The notes below the pieces were generated by a model that saw only the letters and a program-made list of their open reading frames with translations, was not told the origin of the DNA and did not search any database. A program made the translations under genes and the position numbers. A stretch of DNA of 64,000 bases from Methylobacterium sp. DB0501 (lineage in GTDB: Bacteria > Pseudomonadota > Alphaproteobacteria > Rhizobiales > Beijerinckiaceae), in the NCBI RefSeq assembly GCF_011043735.1, contig NZ_JAAKGV010000021.1, positions 112,544-176,543 of the forward strand, given 5' to 3'. Positions 16,892 to 25,788 of this stretch are shown piece by piece (position 1 is the stretch's first letter; every line of letters begins with the position of its first letter).

Positions 16892-17028
16892 AGCGCGTGT
16901 GCTTGCATCGCATTGGGTGCGAACAAGAATTTTTTGAAATCATCGACAATATTTGATGGTCACGAATGTGGGATTTTTTCCGGATAAATCGATTTTTATA
17001 ATCTGGTTAGGCCATCAATCGACGCGCA
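16892..17028. promoter_or_regulatory. AT-rich region, candidate promoter of the lyase-hyu operon
   Basis: This stretch after prpD is strikingly AT-rich for the window (TTTTTTGAAATC, GGGATTTTTTCC, TTTTTATAATCTGG) and includes a 10-bp palindrome AAATCGATTT at 16986-16995. It lies between the end of prpD and the repeat array before the lyase gene, so it is the natural place for a promoter reading on the minus strand. I could not fix -35 and -10 boxes. Confidence 0.35.
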
Positions 17029-18423
17029 TCACACGATCAACGCCAACAGCTCCCCAATCCCCTCGACCTTCTCGATCCCCGCCACCGCCCGGATGACGTC
17101 CTCGCTCCGCTCCGCCCCCCAGACCGGTCCGGCGAGCGCCCGGAATTTTTCCCGCACGTCGTCGGCCGAGTACGGATCCTCGGTGTCGCCGCGATTGGTG
17201 AACGCCTGGGCCGAGAGCTTGCGGCCGTCGGCTAGCGTCAGCGTGACCTTGGCGGGGCGCAGACCCGGCAGTTGCGCCGTCATGGTCGGGTCCTCCTGCA
17301 CCATCACCCGGCGGGCCAGCGACAGGATGCGGCGGTCGGCCCGCGCCTCGTCGCGGAACGCATCGGTGTTCGCCTCGCCCCGCACGATGGCCGCCGCCAG
17401 GGCGAAGGGCAGGGAGAACTTCGCCGCCAGCATCGTCCCGGGCGCCGGATGGTCGAGCTGCGCCGCCCAGACATAGGTGGCGACCTCGACCGAGCGCACC
17501 GAATCCGGGTCGATCGGGCCGGATTCGTCCCGGATCTGCGCCAGGGCGTCGAGGGCGCCGTGGGTGTAGCGGCAGGCGGCATGGCGCTTGAAGTAGTTGC
17601 GGGCGATCTCCCAGCGCACCCCGAGATCCTCCACCATCGCGTCGGCGGAGAAATCGTTGGCCAGGATGCCGCCATAGACGGTGCCAATCCCGTCGCGCTC
17701 CGGCAGGAAGCCGCTTTCGGCGAGGTCCCAGGCGGTGAGCCCGAGCTGGTTGGAGAAGCCCGCATAGGTGTTGCGGACGGTCGCCCCCTCCAGCATCGTG
17801 CGCCGGCTGGTGCCGAGGCCCAGCGACGAGGCGAGGCCGATCACCCGGCCGATCATCGCGGCATCGGCCCGGAAGAGCTTGGCCACGGCGAGCGCCGCCC
17901 CGACCGTGCCCCAGGTGCCGTGCGGGTGCATCGTCACCCGCAGCTTCGAGGCGATGCCGATCCGCGCGCCGATCTCGTAGCCGAGGACGAGCGCCGCGAT
18001 CAGCTCGGCGCCCGACGATCTCGCTTCCTGCGCGGCGGCCAGAATCGCGGGAACGACGTGGATCGCCGGATGGCCGCGGGCGTACTGGTTGCCCTCGTCG
18101 AGTTCCAGCGTCGTGCCGGCGGCACCGTTGACGAGGGCGGCGTCGCGGGGATCGAGCGACAGGCCGCTGCCGATCGCCGGCGCCCGGCCCCAGCGGCGGG
18201 CGGCGAGGCGCTCGGCGAGCGCCCGGCATTCCGGCTCGCGCATCCCGGCGGCGATGACGCCGAGACAGTCGAGGAGGACGAGGCGGGCGCGGTCCAGCGC
18301 CGGTTGCGGGATGTCGGCGGGGGTAAGGCCGGCCGCGAACGCCGTCCAGCGGCCGAGCCAGGCGGGGCTAGGCTCGGCGAGCAGCGTGGTGGCCGGGACG
18401 ATGCCGGGAGTGACGATGCCCAT
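17029..18423 (-). CDS. MmgE/PrpD family protein
   Basis: A 464-residue MmgE/PrpD-fold protein. The HxxxxV helix block GHPAIHVVPAILAAAQE, the MHPHGTWGTVGAALA motif and the CRYTHGALDAL motif are typical. The family includes 2-methylcitrate dehydratase and cis-aconitate decarboxylase. It acts on tri- or dicarboxylates without an iron-sulfur cluster. The ATG at 18423 follows the livF stop by two bases; a GTG at 18429 that overlaps the stop is also possible. Being the last gene of the first importer operon links its substrate to what is imported. It may supply the unsaturated acid for the LeuCD-like enzyme, which is inference. Confidence 0.88.
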   Translation of the reverse strand: MGIVTPGIVPATTLLAEPSPAWLGRWTAFAAGLTPADIPQPALDRARLVLLDCLGVIAAGMREPECRALAERLAARRWGRAPAIGSGLSLDPRDAALVNGAAGTTLELDEGNQYARGHPAIHVVPAILAAAQEARSSGAELIAALVLGYEIGARIGIASKLRVTMHPHGTWGTVGAALAVAKLFRADAAMIGRVIGLASSLGLGTSRRTMLEGATVRNTYAGFSNQLGLTAWDLAESGFLPERDGIGTVYGGILANDFSADAMVEDLGVRWEIARNYFKRHAACRYTHGALDALAQIRDESGPIDPDSVRSVEVATYVWAAQLDHPAPGTMLAAKFSLPFALAAAIVRGEANTDAFRDEARADRRILSLARRVMVQEDPTMTAQLPGLRPAKVTLTLADGRKLSAQAFTNRGDTEDPYSADDVREKFRALAGPVWGAERSEDVIRAVAGIEKVEGIGELLALIV

Positions 18424-18425
18424 CG

Positions 18426-19127
18426 TCACAGTCCCAGATAGGTGCGGCGCAGGGCCGGGTCGGCGGCGAGCGTCGCGGCATCGCCTTCCAGCGCGACCGT
18501 GCCGTTCTCCAAGATGTAGGCGCGGGTCGCGAGATCGAGCGATTGCACCACGTTCTGCTCCACCAGCATGATCGGCAGTCCTTCCTGATTGAGGGTGCGG
18601 ACGAGCGTGAACATCTCCTCGACGAGGAGCGGCGAGAGCCCGAGCGAGGGCTCGTCGAGGATGAGAAGGCGCGGCTCGGCCATCAGGCCGCGGCCGATGG
18701 CGAGCATCTGCTGCTCGCCGCCCGAGAGGGTGCCGGCGGCCTGGGCCGCCCGCTCGCGCAGGCGCGGGAAGGTGGAGAAGACCCGCTCGATGTTCTGCGC
18801 CCGCCGCGCCCGGCCGCGGCGGTAGCTGCCGAGGACCAGGTTCTCGCGGACGCTCAAGTTCGGGAAGATCTTGCGGCCTTCCGGCACGTGGATCAGCCCG
18901 GCCTCGACGATCGCCGAGGCCGAGGCCCTCGCGATCGGCTTGCCGTCGAAGCGGATCTCGCCGGCGCGCGCCGGGACCACCCCGGACAGGACCTTGTTGA
19001 GCGTCGTCTTGCCGACGCCGTTGGCGCCGAGCACCGCGACGATCTCGCCGGGCTGCACGGAGAGGTCGAGGCCGCGCAGGACCTCGGTGGCGCCGTAGCC
19101 GGCGCGAAGGCCCGAGACCTCAAGCAT
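18426..19127 (-). CDS. livF: Branched-chain amino acid-type ABC ATPase LivF
   Basis: A 233-residue LivF-family ATPase: MLEVSGLRAGYG start, Walker A LGANGVGKTT, signature LSGGEQQML, Walker B LLILDEPSLGLSP, and the C-terminal RRTYLGL ending. I use the ATG at 19127, which has GAGG upstream inside livG. The ATG at 19142, with GAGGA eight bases before it, is a fair alternative. Either start overlaps livG. It pairs with LivG on the cytoplasmic face of LivH/LivM. Confidence 0.93.
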   Translation of the reverse strand: MLEVSGLRAGYGATEVLRGLDLSVQPGEIVAVLGANGVGKTTLNKVLSGVVPARAGEIRFDGKPIARASASAIVEAGLIHVPEGRKIFPNLSVRENLVLGSYRRGRARRAQNIERVFSTFPRLRERAAQAAGTLSGGEQQMLAIGRGLMAEPRLLILDEPSLGLSPLLVEEMFTLVRTLNQEGLPIMLVEQNVVQSLDLATRAYILENGTVALEGDAATLAADPALRRTYLGL

Positions 19128-19881
19128 CGACCGCCTCGCCATTGATGGAATCCTCGGCCTTCATCCGGGCGGCCGCGCCCTTGCCGAGATAGGCCTCGAT
19201 CACCTGCGGGTCGGCGCAGACCTGGCGCGGCGGGCCCGATGCGATCATCTTGCCTTGCGCCAGGACGTAGACCTCCTCGCACAGGGTCATCACCGCCTGC
19301 ATGATGTGCTCGATCATCAGGATGGTGACGCCGCCGTCGCGGATCGCGCGCACCACCGGCAGGATGTCGCGGATCTCCGAGGGGTTGAGACCGGCCAGCA
19401 CCTCGTCGAGGAGGAGGAGCCGCGGCTCCGTGGCGAGCGCCCGGGCCACCTCCAGGCGCTTGCGCCCGGCGACGGTCAGGTCGGCGGCCGGCTTGTCGAG
19501 CTGGTCGCCGAGACCCACCCGGGTCCCGACCTCGCGAGCCTTGGCGACGGCATCCGCCCGGCGCGGATGGCGCAAGTAGGCGCCGACCGCGATGTTCTCG
19601 GCAACGGTGAGCCCGGCGAAGGGCTGGACGATCTGGAAGGTGCGGGCGATGCCGCAGCGCGCCCGCAGGTGCGGCGCCACCCTCGTCACGTCCTCACCCT
19701 CGAACAGCACCCGGCCCTCGCTGGGAGCGAGGAAGCCCGAGATCATCCCGAACAGGGTGGTCTTGCCGGCGCCGTTCGGGCCGATGAGCCCGGTGATCGA
19801 GCCGGCCGGAACCTCCAGCGACGCGCGGTCGACCGCGACGAGGCCCTGGAAGCGCTTGGTGAGGGAATCGACGGCGAGCAT
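19120..19881 (-). CDS. livG: Branched-chain amino acid-type ABC ATPase LivG
   Basis: A 253-residue LivG-family ATPase: Walker A GPNGAGKTTLF, Walker B LLLLDEVLAGLNPSE (DEV instead of DEP), switch His in MIEHIMQAVM, and a signature of the LTVAGRKRLEVARA type seen in part of the LivG family. It starts four bases after livM ends and overlaps livF. It is the equivalent of the first half of the fused ATPase at 2623-4152. Confidence 0.93.
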   Translation of the reverse strand: MLAVDSLTKRFQGLVAVDRASLEVPAGSITGLIGPNGAGKTTLFGMISGFLAPSEGRVLFEGEDVTRVAPHLRARCGIARTFQIVQPFAGLTVAENIAVGAYLRHPRRADAVAKAREVGTRVGLGDQLDKPAADLTVAGRKRLEVARALATEPRLLLLDEVLAGLNPSEIRDILPVVRAIRDGGVTILMIEHIMQAVMTLCEEVYVLAQGKMIASGPPRQVCADPQVIEAYLGKGAAARMKAEDSINGEAVDA

Positions 19882-19885
19882 CGGA

Positions 19886-20869
19886 TCAGGCTCCCACCGT
19901 GGCGGCGCGGGCGTCGCGGGCCTTCCGCCTGCGGCGAAACGGGCGCAGGCCGAGCAGCCCCTGCGGCGCGAAGGCGATGACGGCGATCAGGCAGGCGCCG
20001 AACACCACGAGATCGATGCCGGGGATGCCGCCGGCGAGGTGCTTGGTCAGCTCGCCGAGGCCCTGCAGCGCGATGGCGCCCACGAGCGGCCCGAAGGCGG
20101 TGCCGATGCCGCCGACGATCGGCGCCAGCAGCGCCTCGACCGAGATCCAGGTGCCGTAGGCCACGCCCGCATCGAGGTAGAGGAAGTACTGCACGTAGAG
20201 CCCGCCGGCCGCGGCCGTGATCGCCGCCGAGAGCGCGATGGCGCGAAGCTTCACCGCGAGGGCATCGACGCCCAAGGCGCGTGCCGCCTCCTCGTTCTCG
20301 CGCACCGCGATCAGGTGGGCGCCGAAGCGCGAGCGCTCCAGCCAGCGCGAGGCCAGCAGCGCCACGCCCACGAAGGCGACGAGCAGGAGGACGAAGAAGC
20401 GCCGGTCGGCGAATTGCAGGGTCGCGAGGCCCGGCCGCAGCGGCAGGAGCAGGCCGGCGGCCCCCCCGGTGAAGTCGGCGGCGTTCGCCAGGATGCGGAA
20501 GACCTCCGCGAAGGCGAGGGTGACGAGGGCGAAGTACGAGCCGCGCAGGCCGGCCCGGAAGCTCAGATAGCCGATGGCGAGGCCGACGAGCGCCCCGAGG
20601 CCGATCCCGGCCCCGAGCGCCCCCCAGGCGTTCCAGCCGAGCTTCATCTGGAGGATGGCGGTGGCGTAGGCGCCGGTACCGAAGAAGGCGGCGTGGCCGA
20701 AGGAGTACTGGCCGCCGAAGCCGCCGAGCACGTTCCAGCCCAAGCCCGCGAGCGCGATGATGAGCGTCGTGACGAGGAAGTTGAGGAGGGCGCCCGACAG
20801 CCCGAGGAAGGGCAGGGCGGCCAGAACCGCCAGGACGACGATCGCGGGGAGGAGGTCGCGGGCGCTCAT
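19886..20869 (-). CDS. livM: Branched-chain amino acid-type ABC permease LivM
   Basis: A 327-residue permease with about nine or ten membrane helices. NVLGGFGGQYSFGHAAFFG and the SFRAGLRGSYFALVTLAF segment are LivM hallmarks. The tail is very basic (RPFRRRRKARDAR). Its ATG overlaps the livH stop by four bases. Longer open frame upstream is the livH gene in another frame and is not used. Confidence 0.93.
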   Translation of the reverse strand: MSARDLLPAIVVLAVLAALPFLGLSGALLNFLVTTLIIALAGLGWNVLGGFGGQYSFGHAAFFGTGAYATAILQMKLGWNAWGALGAGIGLGALVGLAIGYLSFRAGLRGSYFALVTLAFAEVFRILANAADFTGGAAGLLLPLRPGLATLQFADRRFFVLLLVAFVGVALLASRWLERSRFGAHLIAVRENEEAARALGVDALAVKLRAIALSAAITAAAGGLYVQYFLYLDAGVAYGTWISVEALLAPIVGGIGTAFGPLVGAIALQGLGELTKHLAGGIPGIDLVVFGACLIAVIAFAPQGLLGLRPFRRRRKARDARAATVGA

Positions 20870-21738
20870 GCGCGGGCTCCGAACAGGCCGGTCGGCCGCA
20901 CCAGCAGCACCAGGATGAAGATCAGGAAGATGCCGATCTGCCCGAGGCTGTCGCCGAGCAGGAGCCCCGAGAAGCTCTCGACCACCCCGATGACGAGGCC
21001 GCCGACCAGCGCCCCGGCGATCGACCCCATGCCGCCGAGCACCACGATGGTGAAGGCGACGAGGACGAAGGCGGCGCCGGAGCGCGGGTTGACGTAATAG
21101 GTCGGCATCAACAGGCAGGCGGCGACGGCGAGGCACGCGCAGCCGAGCCCGAAGGTGACGGCGTAGACGTGGTCGACCTCGATGCCGACGAGGCGGGCCC
21201 CCAGCTTCTCCCGCGCCACCGCCCGGATCGCCCGGCCGGTGTCGGTGCGGTTGAGGACGAGCCAGAGCAGGCCGGTCACCGCGATGGCCGCCACGAAGCC
21301 GATCACCCGCGGCGTCGAGAGCAGGAGGGGACCCAGCTCGATCACCTGGAGCGCGGCGTCGGAATCGAGCGCCCGGGTGTCGGAGCTGAACAGGGCGAGG
21401 AGCCCGTTCTCCAGCACGATCGACAAACCGAGCGTGACGAGCAGCACGTTGTTGTCGTTGCCGTGGCTCGCCGGGCCGATGACGAAGCGCTGCAGGCCGT
21501 AGCCGAGGCCGAACATCAGCGGGACGATCACGACCATCGCCAGATAGGGATCGACGTGGAACAGCGCGAAGGCGCCCCAGACCGCGAACATCGCGACGGT
21601 GAGCAGCGCCCCATGCGCGAAGTTGATGATGTGCAGGACCCCGTAGACCAGGGTCAGCCCGAGGGCGATGAGGGCGTAGACCGCCCCCGTCATCAGGCCG
21701 TTGAGGGCCGCCTCGATCAGGATCTGGGGCGCGTACAT
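20866..21738 (-). CDS. livH: Branched-chain amino acid-type ABC permease LivH
   Basis: A 290-residue LivH permease. It starts MYAPQILIEAALNGLMTGAV, has the HIINFAHGALLT motif, the NRTDTGRAIRAVA cytoplasmic loop that meets the ATPase, and the VLLVRPTGLFG ending. It begins two bases after the binding-protein stop (TGACGATG) and overlaps livM. It belongs to the operon headed by the GntR regulator. Confidence 0.93.
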   Translation of the reverse strand: MYAPQILIEAALNGLMTGAVYALIALGLTLVYGVLHIINFAHGALLTVAMFAVWGAFALFHVDPYLAMVVIVPLMFGLGYGLQRFVIGPASHGNDNNVLLVTLGLSIVLENGLLALFSSDTRALDSDAALQVIELGPLLLSTPRVIGFVAAIAVTGLLWLVLNRTDTGRAIRAVAREKLGARLVGIEVDHVYAVTFGLGCACLAVAACLLMPTYYVNPRSGAAFVLVAFTIVVLGGMGSIAGALVGGLVIGVVESFSGLLLGDSLGQIGIFLIFILVLLVRPTGLFGARA

Positions 21739-21740
21739 CG

Positions 21741-22958
21741 TCACGCCTTGAAGGGGAAGTTCGCCTTCGCCTGGGCGAAGTCGGGCGGCGCGATGACCTT
21801 GACGTCGCCGCCCTGGACCTGGGTGTTGAGCGGCAGCGCCGAGGTGTTCTGGCCGTTGACGAATTTCGACTGGCCGTAGGGCATCACGCCGCTGGTGAAG
21901 CTCTGGGTGGAAAGCGCCTCGATGATCTTGAGCCGGTCGGGCCCGCCGGCCTTCTCGATCGCCTCGGCCATCAGCCGCACGGCGGAGTAGTTCATCGGCA
22001 CGTTGTAGGCGAAGGCACGGCCCGCCGCCTCGGTGCGCTTGCGCAACTCGGCCGTCAGCGGGTTCTTCGGATCGGGCCAGTGGTTGCAATCCATGATGCC
22101 CTCGGCCGCCTGCGGGAACTCCTTGACGAAGCGCAGGGACGAGGCGCCGCCGCCGAGGATCGCGTAGATGCCCTTCGGCCGGACGCGCTGCTGGAGCATC
22201 GTGCGGGCGAGCAGCACGAACTCGCCGTAATAGTTCGACGGGATGACGAGGTCGGGCTGGAGCGAGCGGATGCGCAGGACGACGTTCGCCATGTCGCGGG
22301 CCGGGGTCGGGTGCGACACGGTCTCGAGGATCTCGAAGCCGAGCTTCGGCAGCTCCGCCTGGAGCAGCTTGGCGAGGCCGGAGCCGAACAGGCCGTCCTC
22401 GTGCACGATGACCACCGTGCGGGCCGGCTTGCCGGCGGCGTCGTTGAGGGCGACGAGGCGCTGGAGCGCGTCCTTCGTCACCATGCCGAAGCTCGGCGAG
22501 AACCGGAAGGTGTTCTTGAGGCCGCGCTGGGTCAGCTGGTCGGCGACGCCGACATCGATCAGGTAGGGCAGGTCGTAGCGCGAGGCGGCCTGGCTCGCCG
22601 TGGCGCAGAGCCCGCTGGCGAAGCCGCCGACGATCGCCGCCACGCCCTCGCCGTTCAGGCGCTCGGTCTCCTGCGCGGCCACTTCGGGGCTGGAGCGGCT
22701 GTCGGCGAAGACGATCTCGAGCTTGGCTCCGCCGAGGCTCTTGAGGCCGCCGGCGGCGTTGATGTCCTGCACCGCGAGTTCCGCGCCGAGCTTGCCGAGG
22801 TCGCCGTCATTGGCGAGCGCCCCGGTCACCGGCTGGATGATGCCGAGCTTCACGGTCGCGCCTTGCGCCCGCAGGATCGCCGGCATCGCCACGAGCGAGG
22901 TCGCGGCGAGGCCGGTGCGCAGGACGGCGCGGCGGGACGGGGTGAGGATCGAGGTCAC
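21741..22958 (-). CDS. Periplasmic ABC transporter substrate-binding protein (Liv-type)
   Basis: A 405-residue type I periplasmic binding protein. The N-terminus PSRRAVLRTGLAATSLVAMP has a twin-arginine-like signal with cleavage after ILRAQG. The mature part starts VKLGIIQPVTGALANDG and keeps the GGLKSLGGAKLEIVFADS block of amide/urea-type and LivK-like receptors. The GTG at 22958 is preceded by a full AGGAGG (22967-22972), eight bases away. It also overlaps the stop of the regulator gene (GTGA), so sensor and receptor are translated together. It delivers the ligand to LivHMGF encoded next. Confidence 0.92.
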   Translation of the reverse strand: MTSILTPSRRAVLRTGLAATSLVAMPAILRAQGATVKLGIIQPVTGALANDGDLGKLGAELAVQDINAAGGLKSLGGAKLEIVFADSRSSPEVAAQETERLNGEGVAAIVGGFASGLCATASQAASRYDLPYLIDVGVADQLTQRGLKNTFRFSPSFGMVTKDALQRLVALNDAAGKPARTVVIVHEDGLFGSGLAKLLQAELPKLGFEILETVSHPTPARDMANVVLRIRSLQPDLVIPSNYYGEFVLLARTMLQQRVRPKGIYAILGGGASSLRFVKEFPQAAEGIMDCNHWPDPKNPLTAELRKRTEAAGRAFAYNVPMNYSAVRLMAEAIEKAGGPDRLKIIEALSTQSFTSGVMPYGQSKFVNGQNTSALPLNTQVQGGDVKVIAPPDFAQAKANFPFKA

Positions 22959-23818
22959 GGGGCGGGCCTCCTGTGGGAAGGACGGGGACGGGTCTCGGGC
23001 TTGACCGGGCGGGGCGAGGCGGGCGTCCAGCGCCGCTGGCCGGCATCGCCGGTGCGCAGGAGGTCCATCTGGAAGGCGTAGCGGTCCGGCCGGTAGAGCG
23101 CGTGCAGGTGCTCGACGCCGCGGCCGGCCGGATCGAACACCACCCGGGTCAGGTCGATCAGCGCCGAGCCGACCTCGAGGTCGAGGGCGGCCGCCACTTC
23201 GGGGCCGGCCAGCGTCGCGCCGATCGCCTGCGTCGCCCGGTCGGCGGTGACGCCGGAGCGCTCCATCAGTTCGAGGAGCGGCGTCGCGGCGAGATCCGCC
23301 TCCGAGTAGGACAGGCCGACCCGCTCGGGCACGTGGGTGGTGAGGTAGGAGAAGGGCCGGCCATCGATCAGGCGCACGCGCACCGAGCGCTGCACCCGCT
23401 CTCCGGGCTCGAGCAGCAGCGCCTCGGCGATCGCCGCCGGGGCGGCCACATATTCGAAGGACAGGAGGCGCACCCCGGTGGCCCGCCCCATGGCGATCAG
23501 CCCCGAGAGCAGGTTCGACAGGTCTCCGACCACCGGCCGGGCGCCGTCGGGGCCCTGCACGAAGGTGCCCGAGCCGGGCCGGCGGCGCACCAGGCCCTCG
23601 CCGGCGAGCAGGTCGAGGGCGCGCCGGACGGTGACCCGCGCCAGGCCGTGCTCGGCGGCGAGCGCCGGCTCGCCCGGCAGCCGGGCGCCGCTCGGCAGCC
23701 GGCCGCTGGTGATCTGGTCGCGCAGCAGCAGGTAGAGCCGGCGCGCCTTGTGGGGCTCGATCGCGGAGGTCACGGGGCCATCCCTGGCTCGTGGCTTGCA
23801 TGAGCCGTCCGCGGTCAT
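22955..23818 (-). CDS. GntR family regulator, HutC subfamily
   Basis: A 287-residue regulator with an N-terminal winged helix (LYLLLRDQITSGRLPSGARLPGE, then VTVRRALDLLAGEGLVRRRPGSGTFV; about 28-95) and a C-terminal UTRA ligand domain to about 255. HutC-type proteins usually repress catabolic operons until a substrate or intermediate binds. The gene is first in the whole minus-strand locus and overlaps the binding-protein gene. Two nested inverted repeats lie just upstream and suit autoregulation. I used the ATG at 23818; a GTG at 23773 is possible and would still include the whole HTH. Confidence 0.9.
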   Translation of the reverse strand: MTADGSCKPRARDGPVTSAIEPHKARRLYLLLRDQITSGRLPSGARLPGEPALAAEHGLARVTVRRALDLLAGEGLVRRRPGSGTFVQGPDGARPVVGDLSNLLSGLIAMGRATGVRLLSFEYVAAPAAIAEALLLEPGERVQRSVRVRLIDGRPFSYLTTHVPERVGLSYSEADLAATPLLELMERSGVTADRATQAIGATLAGPEVAAALDLEVGSALIDLTRVVFDPAGRGVEHLHALYRPDRYAFQMDLLRTGDAGQRRWTPASPRPVKPETRPRPSHRRPAP

Positions 23819-23830
23819 CCGCCGGCGCTC

Positions 23831-23878
23831 ACCTGTCCGATTATGCAGACAGGTTGCTGTCCGTCAATTGGGACAGGT
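23831..23878. promoter_or_regulatory. Candidate GntR operator: nested inverted repeats
   Basis: Two dyads stand 13 to 60 bases upstream of the gntR start. ACCTGTC (23831-23837) pairs with GACAGGT (23848-23854) across 10 bases. CTGTCC (23857-23862) pairs with GGACAG (23871-23876) across 8 bases. The outermost ACCTGTCC and GGACAGGT also match each other. TGT..ACA-type dyads are usual for HutC-like regulators. The position suits repression of the regulator and the downstream transport operon. Confidence 0.6.
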
Positions 23879-24018
23879 AGCGGGAACGCACATGAATTTC
23901 CGGGCGCTCCGCAGGGGGGCGCCCGACATGCGACGAGGCGGTCCCGACACACCTCCCCGGAGAGGTGTCGACAGGGTCGCCCGCTCAAACAGGTTCGATC
24001 GAGACGGCGAGGTTCGTC

Positions 24019-24969
24019 CTACCGCAACGGTACCCATTGCCGCGACAGCGCGTAGAGCCGGTGGCCGAACGACCACGTCCGCAGGAAGCGCTTGGCGTAG
24101 CGCATCGGATCGTCGGCGAGGCGGCAATGCCGGCGCAGGATGTCGCGCGCCGCCTCGGCATCGCCGACATCGAGGAGCTGGCGGGCGTATTCGAGCATCA
24201 GGAAGTTGCGGTAGCGGCCGGCGGAGCGCACCAGGCGGGCCGGGACCGCGCCGTGGCGCAGGAGGGCGGTGAGCGTCCGGTCGAAGGGCGGCGGCAGCGG
24301 GCGCTTGCGCATCTGGTGGGCGAGCACGCTGGTCGGGTGGCCGTCGCGGTAGACCGCGGTCGGTTCCGAGACGTAGCGGAAGGGTCCTTCGAGCCCGAGG
24401 CGGCACCAGGTATCGGTGTCCTCGCCCATCACGGCGCCGACCGGGAACAGTCCGGCCCGGACCAGGGCCGCGCGCTCCACCAGCACGCTGCTGGAATGCA
24501 CCGCATAGGGGTAGGTCGCGAGCAGGAAGGCGAAGACGTCGTCGACGCGCTGGTCCGGGATGGCGGTCTTCATCACCGGCGCGGCGCGGCTGGCCAGCAG
24601 ATGGTTGGCGAACACCGCCACCACGTCGCCGCGGGACGCCGCCGCCTGGAGGTTCTCGAGGTGCCGCCCGGCCCAGAGGTCGTCGGCGTCGAGAAAGGCG
24701 ATCCAGTCGTGCCGGGCCGCGGCGACGCCGCGGTTGCGCGCCGCCGCGCTGCCGGCATTGGCCTGGCGGATCAGGCGGATGCGCGGATCGGCGAAGGCCG
24801 CGACGATGTCGCCGCCGCCATCGGTCGAGCCGTCGTCGACGACGATCAGCTCGAAGTCCTCGAAGGTCTGGCGCAGGACCGCCTCGATGGTCTGACCGAT
24901 CACGTCCGCCTTCTGGTAGAGCGGGATCACGACCGAGAGCGAGGTGCAGGGGGAAGCGAGCGGGGCCAT
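24019..24969 (-). CDS. Family 2 glycosyltransferase
   Basis: A 316-residue GT-A fold transferase. The nucleotide-sugar motifs are clear: LSVVIPLYQKAD start, VVDDGSTDGG near 45, FLDADDLW (DxD-type) near 92-99, and a catalytic-base ED in VMGEDTDTWCRLG. There is no membrane segment, so it is a cytoplasmic transferase building a cell-surface glycan. It stands alone on the minus strand behind the gntR promoter region, without glycan partners nearby; the main glycan cluster is 26 kb away. No convincing Shine-Dalgarno precedes the ATG, so the start is the least certain part. Confidence 0.9.
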   Translation of the reverse strand: MAPLASPCTSLSVVIPLYQKADVIGQTIEAVLRQTFEDFELIVVDDGSTDGGGDIVAAFADPRIRLIRQANAGSAAARNRGVAAARHDWIAFLDADDLWAGRHLENLQAAASRGDVVAVFANHLLASRAAPVMKTAIPDQRVDDVFAFLLATYPYAVHSSSVLVERAALVRAGLFPVGAVMGEDTDTWCRLGLEGPFRYVSEPTAVYRDGHPTSVLAHQMRKRPLPPPFDRTLTALLRHGAVPARLVRSAGRYRNFLMLEYARQLLDVGDAEAARDILRRHCRLADDPMRYAKRFLRTWSFGHRLYALSRQWVPLR

Positions 24970-25327
24970 GGCGGGAGGTCCGGGGTCGGGCGCGAGGGCG
25001 GGGGTCGGGCGCGGGGGTCGGGCGCCGGGGGAAGCGCCGGTCCGGCTCCTGCATAGCAGTGCCGCCCCGACCGGAGAGCCGCGCCTTCCGGTGCTCCCCG
25101 GCCCCGCCGAGGGCTTAAGGGCCGCTACCGCGAAGGGTGGAGGCGCAAGGCGCCGAACGGGGCGCCGACGGACGAGGGCGCGAGAGGTGCGGCGCCCGCA
25201 GGTCCTTCAAGGCCGATCCTCGAGCCTTGGGATTCTGTGACAAGAGATTGGGACGCTGGGACGTTTTCCGCATCCGGCATCCGTGTTTGAACTAACGCCG
25301 TCGCCCACCTGTATCGGCTCACGGACC
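24970..25327. other. Gene-free gap
   Basis: A 358-base gap between the GT2 gene and a small plus-strand reading frame. It is GC-rich with runs such as gggcgcgggggtcgggcgc, likely the GT2 promoter side. I see no convincing gene, repeat family or operator. Confidence 0.5.
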
Positions 25328-25546
25328 ATGACGACACGCTTCACCCCGATCCCGGCCTGGCTGCGCCGTCGCGGCTATTCCCCCCGCGCGATGCTGGCGA
25401 TCGCCTCCGCGGTCGAGCGCTCGGCCCGCCGGCGCGAGACCGGGGCACCGGAGCCCGAGAGCCGCTGCCAGATCATCCCGTTCCCGACGCGCACGGCCGC
25501 ACCGGCCCTGCGCGAGACCGCCGGCCTCCGCCAGGCCGGGGCCTGA
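25328..25546 (+). CDS. Small hypothetical protein
   Basis: A 72-residue basic protein: MTTRFTPIPAWLRRRGYSP, then a helical Arg/Ala stretch, then CQIIPFPTR near the middle. The IIPFPxR tail motif occurs in many short uncharacterised proteins of rhizobia and methylobacteria. No signal peptide, membrane segment or known domain is seen. The ribosome-binding site is weak. Probably a real small gene, but without an assignable job. Confidence 0.45.
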   Translation: MTTRFTPIPAWLRRRGYSPRAMLAIASAVERSARRRETGAPEPESRCQIIPFPTRTAAPALRETAGLRQAGA

Positions 25547-25788
25547 GGGCCGGACGGCGCGGCCCTGGCGTTGCGCCTCGGACCGCGTCCAGCCCCCGAC
25601 CGGGACGACGAGGCCGCCGAGGGCGAGGCCGCGCCGCTCGGTGGCCGCCGGGCTGCTCGCCTGCCCGGCGCGCCGCCTCGGCGCCCGCTTCGCGAGGCGC
25701 TTACGGCCCCGCTATCTGCCCCATCGTCACGGAGCGGCCTCACTCCGCGACTAGGACACGGCGATCGCCGCTCCTTCGGAGGCCCCGG

